A stretch of 64,000 bases of DNA from Rebecca billardiae RCC1528 (GCA_965240325.2 OZ251234.1:806001-870000); one strand, 5' to 3'. Positions 9,735 through 20,770 are shown, counted from the stretch's first letter. Numbers and translations: made by a program. Notes: generated from the sequence alone by a model not told the origin.

Positions 9735-12400
9735 CGACCGGTCGGCGCGCGCGCCAAGCAGCACTCAGCACCGCCCGACCACCGCCGCCGGCTTGGCCGT
9801 GGCACCTCCCTGCTGCTACCACCGCATGCGGCGCGAAGCCTCCGGAGCGCAGCTGCTGCCAGGCCTGCCAGCTGCAGCCGTGCAGCGGCGCCGGGGCGCG
9901 GGCGCAGCGGCATCGGATGGCAGAGGCTCGAGTGCGCTACGGAACGAGGCGAGCGGCTACACCGCGCTCGGTGCGTCCAGCGCCCACGCCTCTCGGGTGG
10001 GCACTGCCAAGCTTTCAGCTGCTGCGGCCGCCCGCCGTGGCACCATCCCTGCTGCTGCTGCCGCACGCGGCGCGGAGTGGAGCGCTGCTGCTGCTGCCCT
10101 GGCCGGGCGCGGGCGCAGCAGCACCGGATGGCAGCGGCTCCAGCGCTATGGGCGAGGCGAGCAGCGGCACCGCGCTCGGTGCGTCCAGCGCCCAGGCCCC
10201 TCGGGCGTGCACTGCCGAGCTGCCGGCTGCAGCAACCACCGCCGCCCGCCGTGCCACCATCCCTGCTGCTGCTGCCGCACGCGGTGCGGAGTCGAGCGCA
10301 GCCGCTGCTGCCCAAGCTGGGCGCGGGCGCAGCAGCGTCGGATGGCAGCGGCTCGAGCGCCATGGGCGAGGCGAGCAGCGGCACCGCGTTCGGTGCGCCC
10401 AGCGCCCAGGCCCCTCGGGCGTGCGCTGCCGAGCTTCCAGCTGCGTCGACCGCCGCCGCCCGCCGTGGCACCATCCCTGCTGCTGCCGCCGCACGCGGCG
10501 CGGAGTCAGGCGCGGCTGCTGCTGCCCAAGCTGGGCGCTGGTGCAGCAGCATCGGATGGCAGCGGCTCCAGCGCGCTGCGGGAGGCGAGCGGCGATGGCG
10601 CGCTCAGCGCGCCCGCAGCACAGGTCCCTCGGGCGTGCGCCGCCGAGCTTTCACCTGCGTCGACCGCCGCCACCCGCCGTGGCACCATCCCTGCTGCTGC
10701 CGCCGCACGCGGCGCGGAGTCAGGCGCGGCTACTGCTGCCCAAGCTGGGCGCTGGTGCAGCAGCATCGGATGGCAGCGGCTCGAGCGCGCTGCGGGAGGC
10801 CAGCGGGGACACCGCGCTCGGTGCGTCCAACGCCTAGGCCCCTCGGGCGCACACCGCCGAGCTTTCAGCTCCGTCGACCGCCGCCGCCCGCCGTGGCACC
10901 ATCCCTGCTGCTGCCGCCGCACGCGGCGCGGAGTCGAGCGCAGCTGCTGCTGCCCAAGCTGGGCGCAAGCGCAGCAGCGTCGGATGGCAGGGCTCCAGCG
11001 CGCTGCGGGAGGCGAGCGGCGATGGCGCGCTCAGCGCGTCTGCAGCCCAGGCCCCTCGGGCGTGCGCCGCCGAGCTGCCGGCTGCAGCAACCGCCGCCGC
11101 CCACAGTGGCACCATTCCTGCTGCTGCTGCCGCACGCGGCGCGGAGTCGAGCGCCGCTGCTGCTGCTGCCCCAGCTGGGCGTGGGCGCACCAGCACCGGA
11201 TGGCAGCGGCTCGAGCGCCATGGGCGAGGCGAGCAGCGGCACCGCGCTCGGTGCGTCCAGCGCCCACGCCCCTCGGGCGCACACCGCCGAGCTTTCAGCT
11301 CCAGCGACCCACGCCGCCCGCCGTGGCACCATCCCTGCTGCTGCCGCCGCACTCGGCGCGGAGTCGAGCGCAGCCGCTGCTGCCCAAGCTTGGCGCGGGC
11401 GCAGCAGCGTCGGATGGCAGCGGCTCGAGCGCCATGGGCGAGGCGAGCAGCGGCACCGCGTTCGGTGCGCCCACCGCCCAGGCCCCTCGGGCGCACACAG
11501 CCGAGCTTTCAGCTCCAGCGACCGCCGCAGCCCACCGTGGCACCATCCCTGCTGCTGCTGCCGCACGCGGCGCGGAGTCGAGCGCAGCCGCTGCTGCCCA
11601 AGCTTGGCGCGTGCGCAGCAGCGTCGGATGGCAGCGGCTCGAGCGCCATGGGCGAGGCGAGCAGCGGCACCGCGCTCGGTGCGCCCACCGCCCAGGCCCC
11701 TCGGGCGCACACAGCCGAGCTTTCAGCTCCAGCGACCGCCGCCGCCCACCGTGGCACCATCCCTGCTGCTGCTGCCGCACGCGGCGCGGAGTCTAGCGCA
11801 GCCGCTGCTGCCCAAGCTGGGCGCGGGCGCAGCAGCGTCGGATGGCAGCGGCTCCAGCGCGCTGCGGGAGGCGAGCAGTGACACCGCGCTCGGTGCATCC
11901 AATGCCCGGGCCCCTCGGGCGTGCACCGCCGAGCTGACAGCTGCGCCGACCCACGCCGCCCGCCGTGGCACCATCCCTGCTGCTGCAGCCAATGCGGCGC
12001 GGAGTCAAGTGCAGCTGCAGCTGGGCCCCAGCTGGGCGCGGGCACAGCAGCACCAGATGGCAGCGGCTCCAGCGCGCTGGGCAGTGCCGTGGTCGTGTGG
12101 AGCAACGTCACGGCGCTCGGCGCGTCCATCGACGAGGCCCCTCGAGCGAGCGACACCGAGCTGTCATCTGCGGCGAAAGCCGTCATCCGCCGCGGGACCA
12201 TTCCAGCTGCTGCTGCCGCATGCAGTGCAGACTCGAGCGTGGCTGCCGCTGGTGTTGGCGGCCCGGATGGGCGCGGGTGCAGCATCATCAGGTGCCAGCG
12301 ACCCCATCGCGGCGGGCGCGATGGGCCAGGTCGCTGCGTTTGGCGCGCCATTGCCCAGGCCGTTCAAGCGAGCACCACCGAGCTGTTAGTTGGAGCAACT
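9735..12400 (-). repeat. 214-bp tandem repeat array 2 (about 12 units, inverted relative to array 1)
   Basis: Same unit in reverse complement. The landmark GCCATGGGCGAGGCGAGCAG recurs at 214-bp steps near 11219, 11433 and 11647. Units are more diverged than in array 1, and some have the variant GCGCTGCGGGAGGCGAGC. Confidence 0.93.
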
Positions 12401-12616
12401 GCTGCCGCCCGTCATTATACTGTACGTACTGCTGCTGCAGCATCAACAGCGCCGCTGTTACCAGCAGCGCTGCGCTCGTGTATCCGAAGCAGCGCCGCAT
12501 TGATGGTCCTGCGGTCTGAGTAGGGGAGTATGCCAGTAGCTCGCATGCACCTGGAGTGCAGTCCATGCCTGTACTGCCTCGCCGAGTACTACTAGAGTAG
12601 TAGGACCTCATGTGCT

Positions 12617-13190
12617 CACGCAGCTGTGCCGCTGCCGTCTCCTTGCTGTGACGCGCAGAGCAAGTCGAGGAGTGTCTGGCGACCACCGGTGCCAGTGCTG
12701 CGCCGACAGGTAGATGCCCACCACCGGGCCCCGCCCGTAGCATGGGCGATGGTGAGATGAGTGGCAGCACAGCGCACAGCTACGAGCAAGGTTGATGTGC
12801 GACGGTATGGAGGCACGCGTGCTCGCTGCATGCTCCGAGCCCCGTGCTGCGTGCCCCCTGCTGCTTCTCGCCCTTGGTCGTCTCCTCGTCGATGCCCTCC
12901 TCCCCCGTACGCGTGAGCTCCGCGACGCCATCGGGCCAGCCTACCAACGAACAGTGGGCGTGGCGCCCTGCTGACGGCTGGCTGCCATCGCAAGCCATGC
13001 ACGCCTGCACACGGCAACAGGGCCGTTTGCGCCCTGTTGCCGTGTGCACGGCCACAGCGGGCCGGTGCACACGGCAACAGCAGTGCGAAACCCCCTGAGG
13101 GTGACCCCTTTTGCGCCCCAGTGTGCACACGACAACAGGGCGCAAACGCCCCTGTTGCCGTGTGCAGTCGCCAGTGGCAAACGCCAAACC
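12617..13190 (-). repeat. Right outer arm of the giant inverted repeat
   Basis: Reverse complement of 6356-6937. The arms stay nearly identical for about 570 bp and diverge inward before the tandem arrays. Confidence 0.85.
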
Positions 13191-14623
13191 TGGCTGGGCC
13201 AGCCCCCAACCAACCACCACCCTCACCCAACCTCCAAGGGCGTTCCCGGGATCCTGCCACACGCTCCCGAAAGCAATGCCCCCCCCTGGGGGGGGGGCAT
13301 TGCTACCGGACTGGCGCGGGCCGTAATCAAATGTACCCGCTTGAAATAGAGGAAGCCCATTTCAATAGGAACACGGTTCGATTTGGCGTATGACCAGTGC
13401 GGGGAACGCCCCTGACCACTGACCGAGACACCGCCCGCGCCCTGGCCAGTGGCGCGCTTGCTCAGCGGATGTTGGCACACAGATTGTTGCCCGACGCAAG
13501 GGCTTGCCCGACGCCTGCGGCGGGCGGCGGCGAGGGCGTGCTCCGCTGGCGGGGCGAGCGCACGGGGCACGGCGCTGCGGGCGCGGATGTGCCCGCGAAG
13601 CCGGCGCGTGCGGACGGGCTGTTGCGGGAGAGTATCTGGCGCCCTCCTGCGCCGCGCGTCTTGCGCAACGCCTCTTTCGCCTCGGCTCAGGGCAGCGCGC
13701 ACGCACGCGCCGCCTCAAGGCCAGCCTTGCCTGCGCCGCAGCCGACCGCGCGCGCGCCGTGCGCGGCGTGGTCGGGAAGGAGCGGGCGCTGCTGCCGGGC
13801 GAGATGGCGACACCATGCGCGCACGCCATGCCGCCCTGCGATGCCGCGACAGGGCACGGCAATAGATCTGCACAGCTGTTGACGAGTGCTGATCGCTTGT
13901 CATGCCAAGCCAGACCTGAGCTCGAAGAAGATGATGAAAGAGCATCAGCGCGAGGAAAGCGTCGCTCCCAGCACTTCTGCATGACCACGCGGTGATGAAC
14001 ATTCATGTAAGAGTAGCCCGCGTGCCCGTCTGGCACTGTTCTGGGTCTCAATGATCGTCCCGACATTCCGACAAGGGTCACGACCACGAGGCCGTGCACA
14101 ACATTTGTGACAAGTCAAAGAGGCATGCAAACAGACCGACGACGCGCTCGTCAAGGCGTGGCGGGGCGGCATGTACGTTGAGCACTCGACGTGCGGCTAG
14201 CGCGATTGGTGCTCATTAGGAGTCTTGCGGTGGAGAGCAGTCCAGAGCCTAAGTTGCCAGCGCTTACATCTACACCACCCCTGATCGCGCGTGACAACTC
14301 TCAGCCTCAGGCTGTAAAATGTCATGCTGTGCACTCATGCCAGCTCATCTACTCAACGTCTCACGCCAAACGGCGTTTGGCCGCGACTGCGGCTCAGCGC
14401 TGGCGACTTTGCCCGGACGTGAGCAAACGTACATTCGCCCCCACAACCGCGCCAGCGCCATTCAAGATGCGCTGCTCGTGCCGACCCACTGTCTAAGTGC
14501 TCTAGTAGCTCACTGAGGACGTGCTCGCGCTTTTCATGCCGACACCAGTGTGCATTGAGCTAGGCGCTCTTGTCACTCGCGCGCGCAAGAGCGAAGTGAG
14601 TACGTACAAGGCCTGGCCAGAGA
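13191..14623. other. Gene-poor interval with dispersed modules
   Basis: Contains the 25-nt TGGCAGG...CCCTTG motif (13235-13259, minus orientation), a C/G-run hairpin near 13275-13303, and a ~90-bp dispersed module (13326-13415). The rest has only compositional open frames. No gene is supported. Confidence 0.45.
13326..13415 (+). repeat. ~90-bp dispersed module, copy 1
   Basis: A segment from ATCAAATGTACCCGCTT to GGGGAACGCCCCTGA. It recurs at 48553-48642 over its full length and at 46058-46117 over about its first two thirds, with scattered substitutions. Probably the remnant of a small mobile element. Confidence 0.75.
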
Positions 14624-15236
14624 CAAGGGCGGTAAGGGCTGTCAACTCCGAGTGGCGCCGAGTGGCGGAGGTTGGGCGCCCCTCAACTCGTGCGGCCCCG
14701 CGGCGCAGCGGCTAAGTCTCCTGGGGCGCAGCCCTGGAGGGCGCGTGGGGTGCGCACGCCGCGTGCTCCTGCGGCCGCGGCAGCGGCCGCGGACACGGCG
14801 CGCGTGGTTGGTCGTATCATCTGGCGCAAGGCGGCATGACGCGCGCCCATCATACGTGAGCCTCGCCCCGGGCGCGCGCCCGACCCGCGCCGACCGCGCC
14901 GCGCACCGCGCGCGCGCCGGCGGCTGGCGCGTGGCCACGGCTGGCTCTTGGTGCGGCGCGCGTGCGCGGCTGGCCTGAGGCGCGGCGAGGGCGCCGGCAA
15001 GCGCGGCGCGCGGCGTGAGAGGGTACTACGTGCTGTCTAGCAGGCGACCAACCACGCGCGCCGTGTCCGCGGCCGCTGCCGCGGCCGCAGGAGCACGCGG
15101 CGTGCGCTTCCCCACGCGCCCTCCAGGGCGGCGCCCCAGGAGACTTAGCCGCTGGGCCGCGAGGCCGCACGAGTTGAGGGGCCCAGAACCTCCGCCACTC
15201 GGCGCCACTGGGAGTTGACAGCCCTTACCGCCCTTG
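14624..15236. mobile_element. Long-TIR non-autonomous DNA element, copy 1 (613 bp)
   Basis: Inverted arms of about 180 bp start (C)AAGGGCGGTAAGGGCTG and run inward through NotI-like GCGGCCGC-rich sequence. The right arm is 15045-15236. Direct repeats CCAGAGA flank it at 14617-14623 and 15237-15243 (7-bp target duplication). No coding capacity, so it must depend on a transposase elsewhere. Confidence 0.85.
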
Positions 15237-15243
15237 CCAGAGA

Positions 15244-16062
15244 TCAGGTGTGGGAGCGCTGCACGCTGCTGCAAAGCCGTGCCTGGTGCCACATCTGCAA
15301 GTTGGCTGCCGTCCTCGCCGTGCTCGAGCACTTCGCCCAGCGCTAGCGCCCAGCGCGCAAGCACGCCCTTGACCCGCTCACACGCGCATGGCTCGCGCCG
15401 TGCGCCTCGCCGCTGCCCATCGCGACAGGTGTCTCCGGGCGGTGCGTGGGCGGCGCTTGCAGCACGGGCGATGGCTGATGGCGTTCTGCGACGAGCCCCG
15501 TTGCGACATCGGTCCGCGTCCTATGAGCTCGCGTTCGATCTCGCGACCTGTAAGTCGTTTCGTACGCGAACCGTCGGCAAGAAAAAACGGGCTTTTACCC
15601 CGAATACCCTCGGCGGAAATTTTTTGTTATATATATATAACCGTTCGGTTATAGGGGTATAACTGGGCCAGCCCGCCGCCATGATCGGCTGCTCCTCAAC
15701 GCTGCTAACCGCTGCTGACCTGCTCAGGGCGGCAGTAACCTGACCTCACTTATCAGCTCGGTCCCACTCACCACTCTCCCCCGAGCTGCGGAGCCGCGGG
15801 CTTCCGCACAGTGACCGGACCGTGCTGGGCGGGCAGCAAGCTCCGGGCGCCGGGTGCGCGCCCAGCGAAGCGGTATGATTCCTGGGCGGTCTATAACGAG
15901 CAGCCGGACCCGCCTACCGAACCGGTAGGTTCTACCTCTGAGCGCCGCCGATGCGGTGCCGCGGCCGGCCTGTTCTGTCGGCAGCCGAGGCGGGGCTGGG
16001 CCAGTGGGCCGAAAGCCCCAGCTGCTCAGCAGCACTTCGGTCGAGAATGGCCCTTACTACCC
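15244..16062. other. Intergenic interval upstream of the FkbM-like gene
   Basis: No supported gene. It includes an AT-rich patch with a TATATATATATAA run near 15629-15645. Confidence 0.35.
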
Positions 16063-16063
16063 T

Positions 16064-16088
16064 TGGCAGGATCCCGGGAACGCCCTTG
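16064..16088 (+). promoter_or_regulatory. 25-nt motif shared upstream of two secreted-enzyme genes (site 1)
   Basis: Core GGATCCCGGGAACGCCC, preceded by TGGCA and followed by TTG. It ends about 67 nt before the FkbM-like start codon. The same 25 nt in the same orientation lies about 85 nt before the pyruvyltransferase-like start codon (44693-44717). A third copy at 13235-13259 has no gene that I can assign. Promoter role is inference. Confidence 0.4.
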
Positions 16089-16155
16089 GAAGGGGGGGCA
16101 GCAGGCTGAGCATCGCGGGGTGAACGTGTTGTGCGTCAGCGCGCGCCATCGGCCG

Positions 16156-17160
16156 ATGGCGACGGGAGTATTCGTCGTCGTCGTCGGGCTCGGCCTACTG
16201 CACGGTGGCGCCGTCTCCCTCTCGCCTGGCTTCCCCAAAGGGACAGCTATCTCGCCAATGGAGGCCGAGGGCTTTCCATGCCTCGATTCCAACGGTCGGC
16301 CCTGTGCGAAGCGGGAGCAACGCTGCACGACTTTCGCGGGTGACGCCGACATGCAGTGCGGCATTGAGTGGGATGAGTGGAATCTCGTGGAGGCCTTCGT
16401 CACGCCGGCCGATGCCGTTCTTGAGTTTGGCGCCCGCTTTGGTACCACGTCATGCATGCTTGCAGCTGCGACGAACAATTCTGGGAGCGTCGTGTCAGTC
16501 GAGCCAGATCCAAGAGTGCAGCAAGTCCTGCAGGCCAACCGCAAACGTCACAAGTGCAACTTCAACATCGTGAACGGCACGGTCAGTGCAAGCGCATTCA
16601 ACGGCACCTTCCACGTGGGTGCCTACAGCTCCAACACGAGGGGGCGTGCACCGGCCGTCAGCAACGGTCGCCCCAAGTCACCGACACTACTCTTCAACGT
16701 CAAGCCATCCGCCATCGAACGCGACGTTCTCGGCCGCAAGCCCACGCTACTTCTGATTGATTGCGAGGGATGCATCGGGGAAGTCTTCACCTCTGGTATC
16801 GACTTCGGCGCCGTGGACAAAGTGCTCATCGAAGAGGATGGTCCTCGCAAGGCTGACTACCAGCGCCTCTGGTATCCCTTCCTCCGCGCGCAAGGCTTGA
16901 CGCTCGTGTGGAGAAAGCGATCGACCTTCCTGACGCGTAAGACGTGGCGCAAGTCTCAGAACGTCGTGCACTCTGTTTGGCAGCGCGGTGGGCTCCGCCC
17001 TGGCCAACTCACGTGCGAGCAGTTCGCGGCGCGGCATGCCTGGGGTAAGGCTCTCCTTGACTGTCTGGAGTTGCCATCTGAGGACAGCAGCAGCGGCCAG
17101 CGCGTTGCGCCACCACTGCCCAGATCCCAGCTCGCTGCGCTTGGGTTGCTCTCGCAGTGA
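16156..17160 (+). CDS. Secreted FkbM-family-like SAM-dependent methyltransferase
   Basis: 334 residues, intronless. The frame is open further upstream, but I chose the ATG at 16156 because it puts a hydrophobic signal sequence (MATGVFVVVVGLGLLHGGAV) at the N-terminus. VLEFGARFGTTS (88-99) is the glycine-rich SAM-binding motif I and SVEPDP (114-119) carries the acidic ribose-binding residue. LLIDCEG (about 195-201) matches the D-x-E-G motif typical of the FkbM domain. FkbM-type enzymes O-methylate sugars or polyketides, and a secreted copy would fit glycan methylation in the secretory pathway. Two N-x-S/T sites and several Cys residues fit that location. A shared 25-nt motif sits just upstream. 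Confidence 0.72.
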   Translation: MATGVFVVVVGLGLLHGGAVSLSPGFPKGTAISPMEAEGFPCLDSNGRPCAKREQRCTTFAGDADMQCGIEWDEWNLVEAFVTPADAVLEFGARFGTTSCMLAAATNNSGSVVSVEPDPRVQQVLQANRKRHKCNFNIVNGTVSASAFNGTFHVGAYSSNTRGRAPAVSNGRPKSPTLLFNVKPSAIERDVLGRKPTLLLIDCEGCIGEVFTSGIDFGAVDKVLIEEDGPRKADYQRLWYPFLRAQGLTLVWRKRSTFLTRKTWRKSQNVVHSVWQRGGLRPGQLTCEQFAARHAWGKALLDCLELPSEDSSSGQRVAPPLPRSQLAALGLLSQ

Positions 17161-17544
17161 TGTACGTACTGCTGTACAACATGTATACATGCGGAGTGAG
17201 CTCTGGGCATGTGCTGCCGCTGCGTGCGGCCACTACTTGCAGCAGAGAATGAGCAGACTGCGGAACGTGGCTCCGGCAGCTCCGTTACGTCTTGGCCCCG
17301 AGCCGAAGTCAACCAAGCGGACCATGCAGCAGAGTCCCTTCCGACCCGCCCGATTGATGACTTCAACGAGAAATAGTGCATCCGACCCGACCTCCCAATA
17401 GGTTCAGACTATATTTTTACTATGTCATTACCCGTCCCTTACTACTCACATTTCAGCACAGCCTGGGAGCGTTCCCGGGACACTCCTGTATACATACGTA
17501 CGCCGCGTACGCGAAACTGTCACCCGGGCAGCCGGACTGGTTAT
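17161..17544. other. 3' flank of the FkbM-like gene
   Basis: No further gene. The sequence TGTACGTACTGCTGTACAACATG follows the stop codon closely. No recognisable polyadenylation signal was identified. Confidence 0.3.
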
Positions 17545-17890
17545 GGCCTGCTGTGCAGGGCGGAGCGCGCAGCGTGGATGGAGCCCGCTCCGTGGGCCCT
17601 AACCACGTTTCGTCAAAAAGCAGATCTTCATGATCAAGAAAAAAGGGACGGGGAACGATTTTCAGGGCTGGAGGAGACCGAGTTTCCGGAATTTTGAGAC
17701 CGCACAGAGGTATCCATTCGGCGCGACAAAAGGTCGCGCCCACGACAAGTTCATTCCGGTAAAGCGTGATGGAGTGACGCCCGTCCAAAAAACTTCACGC
17801 CCTTTAGGATCCCTAACACTGTAACGAACCGTTACAAGCGATTTTTTCCAGCCAATGAGATTGCCGCAATGTCAAGGAGCGACGACGTAT
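17545..17890 (+). repeat. Family A DNA-transposon end, copy 1
   Basis: Starts near TGCAGGGCGGAGCGCGCAGC and runs through GATCAAGAAAAAAGGGACGG to GAGCGACGACG. The reverse complement of the same sequence flanks Copia3 (35110-35389 plus 42791-42850). Shorter matches to the first ~100 bp occur at 50107-50215, 53430-53563 and 55560-55717. The family is a dispersed DNA element of unknown superfamily. Confidence 0.75.
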
Positions 17891-19632
17891 CAGCGAGCCC
17901 GGCACAGCAGTCATGGCGCACGGCCCCCCCGAAAGGTCTGAGCGTGAGCGAAAGCCGGGGGGGGCGGCGCACGTGCTCCGCAAAATCAAAAAAGATAATG
18001 GCGCGCGTGATGCTGGTGGGGATTTTGTACTTGTAGCAGGGGGAGAGCTGCTAGTGCTAGTGAATGGCATTCAACCCCCTTGATGACGCTTGATTGCGTT
18101 CGTACTATCCGATTCCCCTGCTCGTATTAATTTCTTTCTGCAGCATGGATACTAATAGGACAATTCCCTCGCTGAATAGCACAAATGGCCTTGGCCTTCT
18201 TGGCCCAATGCGGGTGGCATTCGACATCTCTATCTGCGAGGATGAAGAGCTCCCTGATGAAAGAAGTGTGGTGAGTGTGTCCTAGACAGCCTGATTCGGA
18301 AAGGTCAATAATTGCGATTGTCATTCAAGATTCCTCACTCCTTATTGCAAACTGATTCCGAAGCCAATGCGGGTGTGATCGACGCGTTGTGATGCTCTAT
18401 CTGGACTCGCGATGATCGGCGAACAGTCACGATCCAACTGCCGCCGGCACGTCGGCGCGTGTGTGTAAGCCGGTGCGATCGCGTGGGGCGCGCGGCGGCG
18501 TGTGCAGCTGCCAGGCGGAGGCGTCGGGGGCGGCGGCTGAAGGGAGCGAGGGCGGTGGTGGCGGCACGGACGAGGGAGGCGCGCCGAACGGCATGTCCGT
18601 CCTCACCCTCGCCAGCGGCGGCCGCCCGCGCGTCACCGCCGCCGGCTCTCAGCCGACGCCGCCGCCCGCGAGTGCCGCCAACAGCGCGCGGCGGGCGCGT
18701 CACGGCAGGCGGCGGGGGCGGCGACTGCAGGGAGCGAGGGCGATGGTGGCGGCGCAGTCGAGGGAGGTGCGCCATCCGGACAGCGCGGCGGCGCGGCGCG
18801 CGGCCGAGCGCGGGAGCCTGGGCGGCGGCGGGCGCGCGGCGGGGCATGTGCTGCCCGAGAGGCTGGCGCACTCGCCCAGCGCCGCCGCGCACACCGCCGC
18901 CGACCTCGCGCGCACGACCTCCGTCAACTCCTCCGTCAGCGGCGGAGAGCGCGTCGCCTCGCCGCCCACGCTGCCGCCCAGCCGGTTCGTCATCCGAGCG
19001 CTCGCCGGGCGCCCGCGGCGTGCGTGCGCCGGGCCGCGGTCGCCGCCTACTAAGTGGTGGGACCGTTGCTGGGGGGCGGGGCGGGCGGAGGAGATGGCGG
19101 TGGCAAAGGAGGACGCGGTGGTGGACGTGGACGTCACGCAGTCCGGGCTGCACTGGCTCATCCACCTCCTCTCTGCACTCGACCCGCCGCCGTCACCGAC
19201 GGCGCAGCAGCTGGCGGCGGCGCGACGGATGGTGGCGGGCGCGGCCGCGGCCGAGGCGGGCGCGCGCCGCGCGCGCCGCTGCGGCGGCGTGGAGCGGCGG
19301 GAGCTGAGCGGCGCGCTGCTGCACACGCAGTCACGCTGCGCACGTGCTGCAGACGCTGTACGAGCGCGCCACCGCCGACGCCGTCGCGCCGCCGCTGCCC
19401 CCGCCGCACCGGCACCGTCCGACCGACCGTCCGACCGTGTCGTCACAAGCCGCGGCTGCTGCTCACATTCACAAGCTCACTAGCTGCGTGATGGTGACTA
19501 GCCACTAGGGCCGTGCGCCCTCAACTTCGTTGTTCACTACCCGAAGATCGGCGTAGCCGATCATTATACAGTTTACTATGTTTTAACGTGCACACTTGGT
19601 TAAGGCGTGACAGTACTTGAATCGTGCTGGAC
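17891..19632. other. Interval without a supported gene
   Basis: A 340-codon plus-strand frame (18461-19483) and an overlapping minus-strand frame exist but are Ala/Arg/Pro-rich. A short protein-like stretch (VDVDVTQSGLHWLIHLLSAL, near 19120-19180) is the only hint of coding. I do not call a gene. Confidence 0.3.
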
Positions 19633-20763
19633 CCGAAGGGCGGTAAGGGCTGTCAACTCCCAGTGGCGCGGAGTGGCGGAGGTTGGTTGCCCCTCAACTC
19701 GTGCGGCCTCGCGGCGCAGCGGCTAAGTCTCCTGTGCCGCCGCCCTGGAGGGCGCGTGGGGTGCGCACGCCGCGTGCTCCTGCGGCCGCGGCAGCGGCCG
19801 CGGACACGGCGCGCGTGGTTGGTCGCATGCTAGACAGCACGTAGTACCCTCCCACGCGGCGCGCCGCGCTCGCCGGCGGCCTCGCCGCGCCTCAGGCCAG
19901 CCGCGCACGCGCGCCGCACCAAGAGCCAGCCGTGGCCACGCGCCAGCCGGCGGCGCACGCGCGGTGCGCGGTGCGGTCGGCGCGGGTCGGGCGCGCGCCC
20001 GGGGCGAAGGTCGCGTGTGATGGGCGCGCGCCATGCCGCCTCGCGCCGCCGCGCTGACGCCCGCATGGGTCGGCGCGCACGCGTTTTCATGCTGTCGAGT
20101 GTGCATTGCCATGTTTGAAAATGCTCATGTTGAGACGATCATGGGAAGGCAGCGACGCGTGATAGACAAGCGCAGACCACTGATATGCGCACGGCTAGCC
20201 TCCTACTATGGCACGCAAGTCCCCAAGTGCCCGCGTTCGTCGCAGTGATGTGCTCACAGCCGCTTGTCCAAGCTCATTTCTGATGGCCGAGGAATGCTCG
20301 ACGAGCACCCTTCAGCAGCCGCGTGGAACGTGATCAAGCTCGTGTGCGGCGGCGCGAGGCGGCATGGCGCGCGCCCTCCACACGCGACCTTCGCCCCGGG
20401 CGCGCGCCCGACCCGCGCCGACCGCACCGCGCACCGCGCGCGCGCCGCCGGCTGGCGCGTGGCCACGGCTGGCTCTTGGTGCGGCGCGCGTGCGCGGCTG
20501 GCCTGAGGCGCGGCGAGGGCGCCGGCGAGCGCGGCGCGCGGCGTGGGAGGGTACTACGTGCTGTCTAGCATGCGACCAACCACGCGCGCCGTGTCCGCGG
20601 CCGCTGCCGCGGCCGCAGGAGCACGCGGCGTGCGCACCCCACGCGCCCTCCAGGGCGGCGGCACAGGAGACTTAGCCGCTGCGCCGCGAGGCCGCACGAG
20701 TTGAGGGGCAACCAACCTCCGCCACTCCGCGCCACTGGGAGTTGACAGCCCTTACCGCCCTTG
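19633..20763. mobile_element. Long-TIR non-autonomous DNA element, copy 2 (1,131 bp)
   Basis: Same terminal sequence (AAGGGCGGTAAGGGCTGTC) as copy 1, but with inverted arms of about 400 bp and an unrelated spacer at about 20050-20345. Direct repeats GCTGGAC flank it (19626-19632 and 20764-20770), again 7 bp. The arms hold long GCGCGC runs. No transposase is encoded. Confidence 0.85.
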
Positions 20764-20770
20764 GCTGGAC

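Larger units (their letters stand above)
6356..13190. mobile_element. Giant 6.8-kb foldback element with inverted arms and internal 214-bp tandem arrays
   Basis: Outer arms 6356-6937 and 12617-13190 are inverted copies at high identity. Inside them lie two tandem arrays of the same 214-bp unit in opposite orientation (about 7190-8990 and 9735-12400), separated by a ~740-bp AT-richer spacer. The outer ends carry several copies of CACACGGCAACAG in both orientations, in the manner of subterminal transposase-binding sites. No transposase gene is visible. The structure resembles foldback elements, whose long inverted repeats are built of tandem subrepeats. A locally inverted satellite array is the alternative. 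Confidence 0.7.

Noticed and set aside
7258-12389. Very long Ala/Arg-rich open reading frames (up to 770 codons) on both strands
   Set aside because: They arise from a 214-bp tandem repeat of high GC content. The unit length is not divisible by three, so the frame rotates between units, and equally long frames exist on the opposite strand.
2278-13190. CRISPR array or prokaryotic repeat system
   Set aside because: Repeats are either purine slippage units or contiguous 214-bp units without spacers, and the setting is a eukaryotic nuclear genome.
13275-13303. Rho-independent terminator (C-run/G-run hairpin)
   Set aside because: No T-tract, no adjacent gene, and such terminators are not used by eukaryotic RNA polymerase II; listed only as a hairpin.
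17915-17975. Possible hammerhead-like ribozyme near the CCCCCC...GAAAGG...GGGGGGG pairing
   Set aside because: A GC stem and a GAAA are present, but the conserved CUGANGA core and the third stem are not found.
18335-19483. A 340-codon plus-strand and 276-codon minus-strand frame as genes
   Set aside because: Overlapping compositional frames; only a ~20-residue protein-like stretch, no domain, no start or splice support.
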